From positions 1 through 38,763 of the forward strand of contig JAUZFR010000068.1 in NCBI GenBank assembly GCA_030840335.1: a DNA stretch of 38,763 nt. Reading direction: 5' to 3'. The stretch is from Actinomycetota bacterium. GTDB taxonomy: Bacteria; Actinomycetota; Actinomycetes; Actinomycetales; Microbacteriaceae. The notes below the pieces were generated by a model. That model did no database searches and was not told where the DNA came from. It worked only from the letters and a program-made list of their open reading frames with translations. A program made the translations under genes and the position numbers. Every line of letters begins with the position of its first letter. Positions within the stretch are counted from its first letter, which is position 1. Shown here piece by piece: positions 1-7,780 of the stretch.

Positions 1-20
1 ACGCCGAACCCGTTATCGTC

Positions 21-42
21 GTTCACCTGTTGTTACCCCCGG
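21..42 (+). promoter_or_regulatory. PhoP-box-like direct repeat, distal
   Basis: Two adjacent 11-base units, GTTCACCTGTT and GTTACCCCCGG, resemble the direct-repeat units (GTTCACC-type) bound by actinobacterial PhoP. The second unit also contains the palindrome TTACC-CCC-GGTAA (33-45). The position, about 240 bases upstream of a phosphate transporter, fits phosphate control, but only the sequence resemblance is seen. Confidence 0.35.
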
Positions 43-206
43 TAATTTGCATGGCACGGCCCTCAAGCACTCTAGGGAATTGCGTGGAAAAGCGACAGAG
101 GCTCACGCCCCCCAAAACGCGGGACGCGGGGTTCAGGAGTAACCAGAACTCGGTAAACCAGCATATCCTCACCGGGCAACGAGCGCACCATACTCCTGCT
201 CGAACC

Positions 207-241
207 GTTCGCCCGCACAGTTCACCGAGAGTTCATGTTCG
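207..241 (+). promoter_or_regulatory. PhoP-box-like direct repeats upstream of the PiT promoter
   Basis: GTTC-starting units occur at 207 (GTTCGCCCGCA), 220 (GTTCACCGAGA) and 231 (GTTCATGTTCG). The last two are spaced exactly 11 bases, the period of known PhoP repeat units in Streptomyces. They end two bases before the candidate -35 element at 244, where an activator would sit. Binding is inferred. The 280 bases before the first gene hold no convincing gene. Confidence 0.4.
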
Positions 242-243
242 AG

Positions 244-271
244 TTGCCAAGCATGAGTGTGCCTGTAAGAC
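244..271 (+). promoter_or_regulatory. Candidate promoter of the PiT gene
   Basis: TTGCCA (244-249) and TAAGAC (266-271) are separated by 16 bases, and TG precedes the -10 hexamer directly. The predicted transcription start falls only a few bases before the GTG at 281, so the mRNA would have almost no leader. This fits the absence of a Shine-Dalgarno sequence there. Confidence 0.4.
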
Positions 272-280
272 TCATCGGCA

Positions 281-1438
281 GTGAACATCCCCCTCATGGT
301 CGCGCTGGTCGTCGCACTGGCACTCTTTTTCGACTTCACGAACGGGTTTCACGACACGGCGAACGCGATGGCTACGCCTATCGCCACGGGTGCGCTGAAG
401 CCCAAGGTTGCCGTTGCGATCGCTGCGGTGTTGAACCTCGTTGGGGCGTTCCTTTCTACCACCGTCGCAAACACCATTTCGGGCGGTCTGATCAACAATG
501 AGGGCTCTGGCGTGCAGATCACGCCCACCCTGATCTTCGCGGGGCTGATCGGCGCTGTTCTCTGGAATCTCGTGACGTGGGTGCTCGGTCTTCCCTCAAG
601 CTCCAGTCACGCCCTGTTCGGCGGCCTGATCGGCGCGGCAATCGTTGGCATGGGCTTCGACTCGATCAACCTGACTGTGCTGCTCTCGAAGGTGGTCCTG
701 CCCGCCGTGCTGGCTCCGCTTACTGCCGGTCTTGTCGCGTTCCTCGCCACCCGCATTGCCTACACGGTGACAAAGAAGCGGCAGCGAGAGGGTTTCCGTT
801 ACGGCCAGGTCTTCACCTCGTCGCTTGTTTCGCTCGCGCACGGCACGAACGACGCGCAGAAGACCATGGGAGTTATCACGCTCGCGCTGATCGCCGGCGG
901 ATTCCAGGCGGTCGGGTCGTCTCCCGAATTCTGGGTCATCGTCGTCTGTGCGATCGCGATCGCCCTCGGCACCTACACGGGCGGATGGCGCATCATCCGA
1001 ACCCTTGGCAGAGGAATTACCGAAATCGAGCCTGGGCAGGGTTTCGCCGCCGAGGCAGCGACGACCGCGACCATTCTCGCCTCCACCCACCTGGGGTTCG
1101 CGCTCTCGACCACGCAGGTCGCGTCGGGCTCCGTGATCGGAACGGGAATCGGCCGCAAGGGAGCCTCCGTTCGGTGGCGCACTGCTGGCCGCATTGCTCT
1201 CGGCTGGCTCATCACCATCCCGGCGTCTGCGGTTGTCGGCGCGATTGCGGCGTTTTCGGCGGGGCTCGGGCCGTGGGGGATCGTGGCGGATGCGGTGGTT
1301 GCGACCGCCATCATCGTCGGCATCTTCATCTACTCGCGCCGCGACAGCGTGCACTCGCACAACGTGAACGTCGAGCCCACCCAGTTCGTGCGTCCCAAGA
1401 AGCGCAAGCAAAAGCGCGGAGCGGAGGGAGCAGCATGA
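281..1438 (+). CDS. PiT-family inorganic phosphate transporter
   Basis: Low-affinity secondary phosphate importer of the cytoplasmic membrane, driven by cation symport in this family. The 385-residue protein has two family signatures in inverted-repeat halves: GFHDTANAMATP near residues 22-33 and HGTNDAQKTMG near 187-197. It also has the serine-rich LPSSSSHAL segment at about 104-112. Some ten hydrophobic membrane spans fill the length, which is normal for short bacterial PiT proteins, and the C-terminal tail is basic. The GTG start at 281 has no ribosome-binding site but lies just after a candidate promoter; ATG 296 is an alternative. The stop overlaps the next start (ATGA), so the two genes are probably co-translated. 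PhoP-box-like repeats upstream suggest phosphate regulation. Confidence 0.93.
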   Translation: MNIPLMVALVVALALFFDFTNGFHDTANAMATPIATGALKPKVAVAIAAVLNLVGAFLSTTVANTISGGLINNEGSGVQITPTLIFAGLIGAVLWNLVTWVLGLPSSSSHALFGGLIGAAIVGMGFDSINLTVLLSKVVLPAVLAPLTAGLVAFLATRIAYTVTKKRQREGFRYGQVFTSSLVSLAHGTNDAQKTMGVITLALIAGGFQAVGSSPEFWVIVVCAIAIALGTYTGGWRIIRTLGRGITEIEPGQGFAAEAATTATILASTHLGFALSTTQVASGSVIGTGIGRKGASVRWRTAGRIALGWLITIPASAVVGAIAAFSAGLGPWGIVADAVVATAIIVGIFIYSRRDSVHSHNVNVEPTQFVRPKKRKQKRGAEGAA

Positions 1439-1638
1439 TCGAGTGGGCCAACTTCCTCCTGGTTCTGGTGTCGTCCATCGTCGCTGGCTGCGGCGTTGTG
1501 TTGCTGTTCTCGCTCGGACTTCGTTTCGCGGGGCCGGCGACGACCGGGCGAAAGCGGGTTTTCGGCGTCGCACTCTTCGTTCTGTGCGGTTTGTTGATCG
1601 CCTATGGCGTCTACCTGATCATTCCCTTTCTCCACTGA
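1435..1638 (+). CDS. Small two-span membrane protein, partner of PiT
   Basis: A 67-residue protein with two hydrophobic segments (about residues 6-28 and 43-65) separated by a short basic loop (TTGRKR). It starts at the ATG that overlaps the phosphate transporter stop codon (ATGA), which indicates translational coupling. No family is recognised; a role as accessory or stabilising subunit of the transporter is inferred only from position. A longer open frame reading in from 577 is a shadow of the transporter gene and is not used. Confidence 0.8.
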   Translation: MIEWANFLLVLVSSIVAGCGVVLLFSLGLRFAGPATTGRKRVFGVALFVLCGLLIAYGVYLIIPFLH

Positions 1639-1665
1639 AGCTGATCGAGGCCGGTCCGTCGCGGG

Positions 1666-1683
1666 AGCCGCGCGGTCGCGGCT
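1666..1683 (+). terminator. GC-rich hairpin after the PiT operon
   Basis: A perfect 7-bp stem (AGCCGCG / CGCGGCT) closes a CGGT loop 28 bases after the stop at 1638. There is no T tract, so termination is uncertain. TAAGCT, a possible -10 for the next gene, follows at 1686. Confidence 0.35.
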
Positions 1684-1721
1684 AGTAAGCTTGTGGCTCG
1701 CCAATCAAAGGAGATTGAACG

Positions 1722-3302
1722 ATGTACGAAACGACGCCACAAGCGTTCGACGAACAATCGATTTCGGGAGACGAAAACCTCGTGCCTGTATCGGAAACCA
1801 CAACAAACGGACCAGCTATCAGCAGCGAAGATCTCGCCGCAGCCCCGGCAACACGCACCGAATCAGATTCCCTTGGTTCTCGTGAGATCCCCGCGGATGT
1901 CTACTGGGGCATCCATACCGCGCGGGCGCTCGAGAACTTTCCGATCACTCGACGAGCGATCTTCAACTACCCGGATCTCATCACCGCACTCGCGCGAGTG
2001 AAGCAGGCGGCCGCTCGGGCAAACCGTGACATCGGTGTTCTCGATCCCGATAAGGCCGAGATCATCGATCGCGTCTGCGAAGAGATTGTCGACGGCCGGT
2101 GGCACGACCAGTTCGTCGTCGGCGTCATCCAGGGCGGCGCGGGTACCTCGACCAACATGAACGCGAACGAAGTCATCGCCAATCGTGGGCTCGAGCTGAT
2201 GGGTTACCCCCGCGGCGACTACTCACACCTTCACCCGATCGACGACGTGAATCGCAGCCAGAGCACCAACGACGTGTATCCGACCGCGATCAAGCTGGCG
2301 ATGGTGTTCTCACTTCTGCGTCTGCTCGCCGAGCACAAGCTGCTGTCCGACTCGTTCGCCGCAAAGGGCAGGGAGTTCAAGCACATCCTCAAGGTCGGTC
2401 GCACCCAGCTGCAGGACGCAGTGCCAATGACGCTCGGCCAGGAGTTCAAGGGCTTCACCACCACGCTGCGCGAGGACTACGACCGCCTGAGCGAGGTCGT
2501 GCCATGGCTGAACGAGATCAACCTCGGCGCCACCGCCATTGGCACGGGTATCACCGCCGATCCGCGCTACGCAGAGTCCGTGCGCCAGCACCTCGTCGAT
2601 CTCACCGGCATCGAGATGGAAACTGCGCCTGACCTCATTGAGGCGACCGCGGATGCCGGCATCTTCATGACCCTGAGTGGCACGCTGAAGCGCGCTGCCG
2701 TCAAGCTGTCGAAGATCTGCAACGACCTCCGACTCATCTCGAGCGGTCCTCAGGCCGGACTCGGCGAGATCAACCTCCCGCCGCGCCAGGCCGGATCAAG
2801 CATCATGCCCGGCAAGGTCAATCCGGTCATTCCGGAGGTCGTCAACCAGGTCGCCTTTTCGGTGATCGGAGCGGATGCGACGGTTACGGCCGCCGCCGAG
2901 GCCGGACAGCTGCAACTGAATGCATTCGAGCCGGTCATCGCACACAGCCTGCTGCAGTCGCTTGCGTGGATGACCAACGCCTGCCGCACGCTGCGCGTCA
3001 ACTGCATCGACGGGATCACGGCGAATGAGCTGCGGCTCGCCCAGCAGGTCGGGTCGAGCGTTGGCGTTGTCACTGCGCTCACGCCGTACATCGGCTACGC
3101 GGCATCAGCCACGCTCGCGCACACCGCGCTGACGACCAATGCTTCGATCGCCGAACTCGTGGTCGAGGCCGGGCTGATGAGCAAGGATGACGTGGATCGC
3201 GTGTTGTCGCCCGAACGCCTTTCCGGAAACGCGTCGGTCACTGAAACGATTTCCGTCGTTCCGGACGGACTGCACCTGGCCGAGCTCAGCGACAGGGACT
3301 AG
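1722..3302 (+). CDS. aspA: Aspartate ammonia-lyase
   Basis: Converts L-aspartate to fumarate and ammonia, a cytoplasmic homotetramer of the fumarase/aspartase superfamily. The superfamily signature GSSIMPGKVNP is at residues 358-368; other conserved blocks are GAGTSTNMNANEV (139-151), RSQSTNDVYPTA (178-189) and KVGRTQLQDAVP (224-235). Homology to known aspartases begins only near residue 48 (ESDSLGSREIPADVYWGI). The first 47 residues are an extra Thr/Ser/Glu-rich tail without visible fold. The ATG at 1722 is supported by AAAGGAG about ten bases upstream, so the tail is probably translated. Class II fumarase is the main alternative, but the N-terminal core fits aspartase better. Confidence 0.9.
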   Translation: MYETTPQAFDEQSISGDENLVPVSETTTNGPAISSEDLAAAPATRTESDSLGSREIPADVYWGIHTARALENFPITRRAIFNYPDLITALARVKQAAARANRDIGVLDPDKAEIIDRVCEEIVDGRWHDQFVVGVIQGGAGTSTNMNANEVIANRGLELMGYPRGDYSHLHPIDDVNRSQSTNDVYPTAIKLAMVFSLLRLLAEHKLLSDSFAAKGREFKHILKVGRTQLQDAVPMTLGQEFKGFTTTLREDYDRLSEVVPWLNEINLGATAIGTGITADPRYAESVRQHLVDLTGIEMETAPDLIEATADAGIFMTLSGTLKRAAVKLSKICNDLRLISSGPQAGLGEINLPPRQAGSSIMPGKVNPVIPEVVNQVAFSVIGADATVTAAAEAGQLQLNAFEPVIAHSLLQSLAWMTNACRTLRVNCIDGITANELRLAQQVGSSVGVVTALTPYIGYAASATLAHTALTTNASIAELVVEAGLMSKDDVDRVLSPERLSGNASVTETISVVPDGLHLAELSDRD

Positions 3303-3340
3303 CGCCCGGGCTTCAACGAGTGCAACTCAGCGAGCGCGAT

Positions 3341-3922
3341 TCAACGACTGTCGTCGTCGTCGAGGTCGCCGATGTCGTCGAGGTTGGCGAGCGCCTGATC
3401 ACGGGCCTCGCCGACTTTGCTCGCAGTCTGGGCGGCCGCTTTGACTCCGCGATCAGCGGTGCGTCGAGCCGCGGTCGAGGCTTTGTCGGCTGCGCCTTTG
3501 GCGGCGGTGACGGTTTTGTCGGCTGCGCCTTTCGCGGCGGTGACGGTTTTGTCAGCCGCGCCTTTCGCGGCGGTCACGGTTTTGTCAGCCGCGCCTTTCG
3601 CGGCGGTCACCGTCTTGTCCGTCGCGCTCTTCGTGGCTGTGACGGTCTTGTCGGCGACATCTCGGGCGGCCGTCGCGGTCACCTTCGCTCCCTCCGCTAT
3701 TGCACCGGGGGCGGCCTTAGCGACGGCTTCAGCACGCGCGCGGATGACCGGAGCCTGCTGTTTCGCGTACCGCGCGGCATCGCTGCGTGCTCGAACCACT
3801 CGAGGATTGCGCCACGCGCCGCGCGCGCGTGTCGCGAGCGCGTCGTACCTCTCTCGCCCGGCACGAGCGCCGAGCACGTAACCGACAACGAGACCGAACA
3901 CGAGCAGCAGTTTTGCCTTCAT
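3341..3922 (-). CDS. Membrane-anchored LEA-like repeat protein
   Basis: A 193-residue protein. Residues 4-19 form one hydrophobic segment with a GYVLGARAGRERYD junction typical of YtxH-like anchored proteins. From about residue 80 to 158 it consists of 11-residue repeats, with TVTAAKGAADK four times in a row and diverged copies on both sides. This pattern resembles group 3 LEA proteins (predicted amphipathic helix, Ala/Lys/Thr-rich). The tail ends in an acidic run (DDIGDLDDDDS). No enzyme motif is seen. A role in envelope or stress protection is inferred from the LEA-like repeats. TAGGCT lies exactly six bases before the ATG, so the transcript is probably leaderless. Confidence 0.8.
   Translation of the reverse strand: MKAKLLLVFGLVVGYVLGARAGRERYDALATRARGAWRNPRVVRARSDAARYAKQQAPVIRARAEAVAKAAPGAIAEGAKVTATAARDVADKTVTATKSATDKTVTAAKGAADKTVTAAKGAADKTVTAAKGAADKTVTAAKGAADKASTAARRTADRGVKAAAQTASKVGEARDQALANLDDIGDLDDDDSR
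3480..3660 (-). repeat. 33-bp coding tandem repeat
   Basis: About five 33-base units inside the LEA-like gene, each coding one 11-residue repeat. The central units are nearly identical at the DNA level and the edges are diverged, which suggests recent expansion by slippage or unequal recombination and possible copy-number variation between strains. Confidence 0.85.
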
Positions 3923-3983
3923 GATTCAAGCCTAGGTGCGGAGTCGCACGAAACGCAGGGCTTGTGTACAGGTTACGAACTGG

Positions 3984-4979
3984 TCATGACTCGCGCACGA
4001 CGTCCGATGGAGCCTTATCGGTGCGCCAGCCCCGCCAGCTGGGTTGCCGGAGTTTCTCAGTCGGGGTCCACTCCGCGAACTCCACTTCGCCAACCAGGCT
4101 TGGCGTGATCCAGCGCGCGTCGCTCGCGTCAGCGCGGGGCACGTCATCGAACGGTGATGTCTTGCGCTCAAGCTTCGCGAGTCGGCCGGTCAGTTCTTCG
4201 AGCTCGCGCTCGCCGAATCCGGTGCCGACGCGTCCGACATAGCGAAGCCTCCCGTCGGTCGGCACTCCCATCAGCAGGGAACCCACCGTCGCGGCTCGCC
4301 GACCCTTTCCCGGTCGCCAGCCGCCGATGACGACTTCCTGCGTCTTGTGGTGCTTGATCTTGATCCAGGCGCGCGAGCGGCGACCGGGCGAGTAGGTGCT
4401 GTCGCGTCGTTTGGCCATCACGCCTTCGAGCCCGAGCTGAAGGCTCGACGCAATCGCGGCCCCGAGGTCTCCGTCGAACGCGGGCGGTACGTGGATGCGC
4501 CCCTTGGACGCGACCAGGTGCTCGAGAAGCGCGCGGCGGTCGTCGTAGGTCTTGCCGATCGTCGATTCCGACCCCGCCGACAGGATGTCGAACAGCATGT
4601 AGTGAACGGGAGTAGCGCGCGCGGCCGGGTCGACATCCGCTTTGCGCGTGAGTTTCATGCGTTTCTGCAGCAGGCCGAAGTCGGGTCGGCCCGCCTGGTT
4701 CAGTGCGACGATTTCACCATCGAGCACGGCGTCACCATTGACCCGCTCGGCCAGTTCGGCGAGATCAGGGTATGTCGGAGTGACGTCGATACCGTTGCGC
4801 GTCGTGAAGGTCACCTCGCCGCCGGACACCGTGGCGATCGCGCGGATGCCATCCCACTTCATCTCGAAGGCCCACTCGGAGGTGACGTCACCGGCACCGA
4901 TCTCGTCATCGTCATCGACGGTGACGTCCCCGACCGTGCCCAGCGTTGCGAGCATCGGCGAAATCGCCTTCTGGGCCAT
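3984..4979 (-). CDS. ligD: ATP-dependent DNA ligase, LigD ligase part
   Basis: Seals DNA ends in bacterial non-homologous end joining. The 331-residue protein holds the adenylation domain and OB fold. Motif I is EMKWDGIRA with the AMP-accepting lysine K41, then VLDGEIVAL (motif III), LEGVMAKR (motif IV) and RAWIKIKH (motif V). No polymerase or phosphoesterase domain is attached; those are in the upstream gene. The ATG shares one base with the stop of that gene (TGATG), so translation is probably coupled. Together the two proteins total about 822 residues in the order Pol-PE-Lig, like a single mycobacterial-type LigD cut at the PE/ligase linker. Confidence 0.92.
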   Translation of the reverse strand: MAQKAISPMLATLGTVGDVTVDDDDEIGAGDVTSEWAFEMKWDGIRAIATVSGGEVTFTTRNGIDVTPTYPDLAELAERVNGDAVLDGEIVALNQAGRPDFGLLQKRMKLTRKADVDPAARATPVHYMLFDILSAGSESTIGKTYDDRRALLEHLVASKGRIHVPPAFDGDLGAAIASSLQLGLEGVMAKRRDSTYSPGRRSRAWIKIKHHKTQEVVIGGWRPGKGRRAATVGSLLMGVPTDGRLRYVGRVGTGFGERELEELTGRLAKLERKTSPFDDVPRADASDARWITPSLVGEVEFAEWTPTEKLRQPSWRGWRTDKAPSDVVRES

Positions 4980-6454
4980 CAGTCGGCCTTCATCAGGTGG
5001 ATCAACCAGTTGTTCTCCGCCTTGCCGTCGCCGCCCGTGTGGATGAGCGCGTACTTGTGCTTCCCATGCTTCTCGCCATGGAGGGTGGCGATCACTTCCT
5101 CGCCGTCACGCCATTTCTCGAGCTCGTAGGTGCCCGCATCCCAGATGTCGACGTGGCCGCCGCCGTATTCCCCTTTCGGAATGTCTCCTTCAAAGGTGCC
5201 GTACTCGATCGGATGATCCTCGGTTTGCACCGCGAGGTGGTTCTTCTTGTACTCGGTCGGCACGCCTTTGGGTAGTGCCCAGCTCACCAGCACGCCATCG
5301 TGCTCGAGGCGGAAGTCCCAGTGCAGCCGACTCGCGTGGTGCTCCTGAATAACGAAGCTCCTGCCGCTCGACGCAGCCGCGCGACCCTTCGGCACGGGCT
5401 CGGGGGTCTTCGCGGCGTCGCGCTTGCTGCGGTACTGCTCGAGGCGGTCCCGGGCTTGCGGCGTGGCATCGAACCGCGCCATGTGCTCTGGTGTCGGCTC
5501 GAGGGCACTCAGGTGCCCGGCCGTGAGCGCGTCGAGCAGGTCACCGCTCTTCTTCACTCGCCTCATCACCTGCTCGTAATCGAGGTGTGCCAGGTCCCGG
5601 GATGCCAACTCCCGCCAGCTGCGTGGAGCGGCGACCATCGGGCGCATCCTGCCCCGAAGCGAATAGGGGGCGACCGTCGTCTTGTTGCCGCTGTTCTGGC
5701 TCCAGTCGACCAGGATTCTGCTGTCCCGCAGCGACTTCTTCATATCGCTGACGACGAGGTCGGGGTGGTCGGCTTCCAGGGCACGCGCGAGCTCGTGCGC
5801 GACGGCCGACACCTGATCGGCGGTCTGCTTTCCGTCCAGCGCCGCGTAGAGATGGATGCCCTTGCTTCCGCTCGTCACCGGCATCGGGTCGAGTCCCATG
5901 TCTTTCAGGATCTCGCGTGCGAGACGTGCCACCTCGGCGCAGTCCGTGAGGCCCATGCCGTCGCCCGGGTCGAGGTCGAGTACCAGCCGATCGGGGTTCT
6001 TGATCGTGCCGGTTCGGCCGAATTGCCACTGCGGAACGTGAATTTCGAGAGCGGCGATTTGGGCGAGCCAGGTCAGCGTGGCGAGATCGTTGACCAGCGG
6101 GTACTGGTTCGCGTGATCTTTGTGCTCGATGGTGCGCCGCTTCACCCACGAGGGCGTCGACTCATCAAGGTTCTTCTGGAAGAACATCATGCCGGGCTTC
6201 TTCTCGGTTCCGACCCCGTTGACCCAGCGCTTGCGGGTAGCGGCACGGTCGCGAACGTGCGGCAGCATCACCTCGGCGACCGCAGCGTAGTACGCGATCA
6301 CATCGGCTTTGGTCGTGCCGGTCTGCGGGTAAAGCACCTTGTCGAGGTGGGTGAGTCTGATGCGGTGCTGGTCGACGGAGACTATCTGGTCGCTGCCGCT
6401 CGTCTTCTTCTGCGCCATAGCCAATGGTTGCAAGGTCGACCGCAATCCCGCCAC
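4979..6454 (-). CDS. ligD: LigD polymerase-phosphoesterase protein
   Basis: End-processing half of the end-joining LigD. Residues about 25-310 form the primase-like polymerase domain, with metal-binding aspartates in LVLDLDPGD (D160, D162), SGSKGIH (195-201) and ILVDWSQN (D250). Residues about 365-491 form the 3'-phosphoesterase domain, with HHASRLHWDFRLEHDG and HPIEYGTFEGDIPKGEYGGG, so its catalytic His, Arg and Asp residues appear intact. The start is uncertain: GTG 6454 is taken here, and ATG 6418 (MAQKKTSG) is equally plausible. The gene is divergent from ku across 124 bases holding four 17-bp repeats. The stop overlaps the ligase gene start by one base. Confidence 0.92.
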   Translation of the reverse strand: MAGLRSTLQPLAMAQKKTSGSDQIVSVDQHRIRLTHLDKVLYPQTGTTKADVIAYYAAVAEVMLPHVRDRAATRKRWVNGVGTEKKPGMMFFQKNLDESTPSWVKRRTIEHKDHANQYPLVNDLATLTWLAQIAALEIHVPQWQFGRTGTIKNPDRLVLDLDPGDGMGLTDCAEVARLAREILKDMGLDPMPVTSGSKGIHLYAALDGKQTADQVSAVAHELARALEADHPDLVVSDMKKSLRDSRILVDWSQNSGNKTTVAPYSLRGRMRPMVAAPRSWRELASRDLAHLDYEQVMRRVKKSGDLLDALTAGHLSALEPTPEHMARFDATPQARDRLEQYRSKRDAAKTPEPVPKGRAAASSGRSFVIQEHHASRLHWDFRLEHDGVLVSWALPKGVPTEYKKNHLAVQTEDHPIEYGTFEGDIPKGEYGGGHVDIWDAGTYELEKWRDGEEVIATLHGEKHGKHKYALIHTGGDGKAENNWLIHLMKAD

Positions 6455-6459
6455 CCCCT

Positions 6460-6527
6460 GAATTTCGCCAACCCTTCAACTTCGCCAAGTCATGAATTTC
6501 GTCAACTCATGAATTTCGTCACCTCTT
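6460..6527. repeat. Four 17-bp direct repeats between ligD and ku
   Basis: Imperfect direct repeats start at 6460, 6477, 6494 and 6511 with an exact 17-base period. The third unit reads GAATTTCGTCAACTCAT; the others differ at a few places (GAATTTCGCC, CAACTTCGCC, GAATTTCGTC). The array ends against TTGAC at 6526-6530, a possible -35 for ku. The spacing and place suggest a multi-site operator for both directions, though slippage without function is possible. Confidence 0.8.
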
Positions 6528-6578
6528 GACCCGGACGGCCCCAAAGTGGCTGGATTGCAGTAGCGAAAGGACATCACG

Positions 6579-7451
6579 ATGAGATCGATCTGGACCGGCG
6601 CCATCACCTTTGGACTCGTCAACGTTCCCGTGAAGGTATACAGCGCGACCGAAGACCACGACATTCATCTCCACCAGGTGCACGACAAGGATGGCGGACG
6701 CATCAAGTATCAGCGCCGCTGCGAGATCTGCGGACGGATCGTCGACTACGAACACATCGACAAGGCCTACGACGACGGCGATCGAACTGTCATCCTGACG
6801 GACAAGGATCTGGCGTCGCTCCCCGAGGAGCGAAGCCGCGAAATCGAGGTCGTCGAGTTCGTTCCCAACGACCAACTCGATCCGATCATGTTCGACCGCA
6901 GCTACTTTCTCGAGCCCGACTCCAAGTCGCCCAAGGCCTATGCGCTGCTGCGCCGAACGCTCGAGGAGACGGACCGAACGGCAATCGTGCATTTCGCGCT
7001 CCGACAGAAGACCCGCCTTGGCGCCCTGCGCGTGCGCGGCGACGTGCTGATGCTGCAATCGCTGCTCTGGGACGACGAGGTGCGGATAGCGAAGTTTCCG
7101 GCCCTCGACGAGCGCGTGCGCATTTCCCCCGCCGAGCTGAAAATGAGTGAGCAACTCGTCGACTCGTTTGCCACCGATTTCTCGCCCGAGAAGTTCAAGG
7201 ACGACTATCAGGTCGAATTGCGCGAACTGATCGAGGCCAAGCTCAAGAGGGGCGACGCGGTGAGTACCGACGAAACCTTCGGTGAGCAGCCGGAGGGCGA
7301 CAACAGCGGCGGTGGCGAAGTACTCGACCTCATGGAAGCACTGCGCCGCAGCGTGGAGAACAGCCGCTCGAAGAAGTCGACCTCGAAGAAGTCTCCGGCC
7401 ACGAAGCCCGCAGCGTCGAAGGAGCCAGCGAAGAAGAAGGTGGCAAGCTAG
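6579..7451 (+). CDS. ku: Ku protein, DNA end binding
   Basis: Homodimeric ring that binds DNA double-strand ends and recruits LigD in non-homologous end joining. The 290-residue protein starts with the family hallmark MRSIWTGAITFGLVNVPVKV and carries the Ku core to about residue 235. CEIC at residues 48-51 is a possible metal-binding pair. The C-terminal ~35 residues are Lys/Ser/Ala-rich (SKKSTSKKS, AKKKVAS), the extended basic tail known in many actinobacterial Ku proteins that aids DNA binding. AAAGGA precedes the ATG by about eight bases. It is divergent from the ligD genes, so the whole end-joining set is here. Confidence 0.96.
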   Translation: MRSIWTGAITFGLVNVPVKVYSATEDHDIHLHQVHDKDGGRIKYQRRCEICGRIVDYEHIDKAYDDGDRTVILTDKDLASLPEERSREIEVVEFVPNDQLDPIMFDRSYFLEPDSKSPKAYALLRRTLEETDRTAIVHFALRQKTRLGALRVRGDVLMLQSLLWDDEVRIAKFPALDERVRISPAELKMSEQLVDSFATDFSPEKFKDDYQVELRELIEAKLKRGDAVSTDETFGEQPEGDNSGGGEVLDLMEALRRSVENSRSKKSTSKKSPATKPAASKEPAKKKVAS

Positions 7452-7463
7452 CGAGACACCTCG

Positions 7464-7780
7464 CTACCCCTTGCGCCGCCGCGCGGCATCTTCACGCAGG
7501 ACCCGCCCGCGCCGCTCGTCGTCTGCGAGATTCCTGGCGAGAGTCAGGTTGCGGTGAGTGCTGCGCAGAGGCAACTGGATGACCGCCTCCGAAGCAATTC
7601 CCGCCTCGAGTTGCCGCACCCGCACGATTTCCGCGTCCACCTCTGCACCAAAAACAAAAACGAAATTGCTCAGGTAAAGCCACAGCAACAGCACGATTGC
7701 CCCGCCGAGCCAGCCGTACACCTTGTTGTAGTGGCTGATGTTCAGTATGTAGAGCGCGATCTCCGGGCTGGATGTCGATT
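7464..7780 (-). pseudogene. Truncated YihY/BrkB-type membrane protein remnant
   Basis: The frame encodes SPEIALYILNISHYNKVYGW followed by a long hydrophobic span and FGAEVDAEIVRVRQLEAGI. This is the last membrane part and tail of the YihY/UPF0761 family (formerly called ribonuclease BN-like). Family proteins are near 300 residues; only about 100 are left. Upstream of about 7780 the homology ends and the DNA belongs to the DUF6328 gene in another frame, so the N-terminal two thirds are missing. A GTG or ATG inside could still start a short membrane peptide. It looks like a deletion relic that fused the end of one gene to the end of another. Confidence 0.65.

Noticed and set aside
30-284. Small open frame before the PiT gene
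   Set aside because: No SD, no hydrophobic or domain pattern, and it covers the PhoP-box-like region.
6460-6527. Short CRISPR array
   Set aside because: Units abut each other with no unique spacers; no cas genes nearby.
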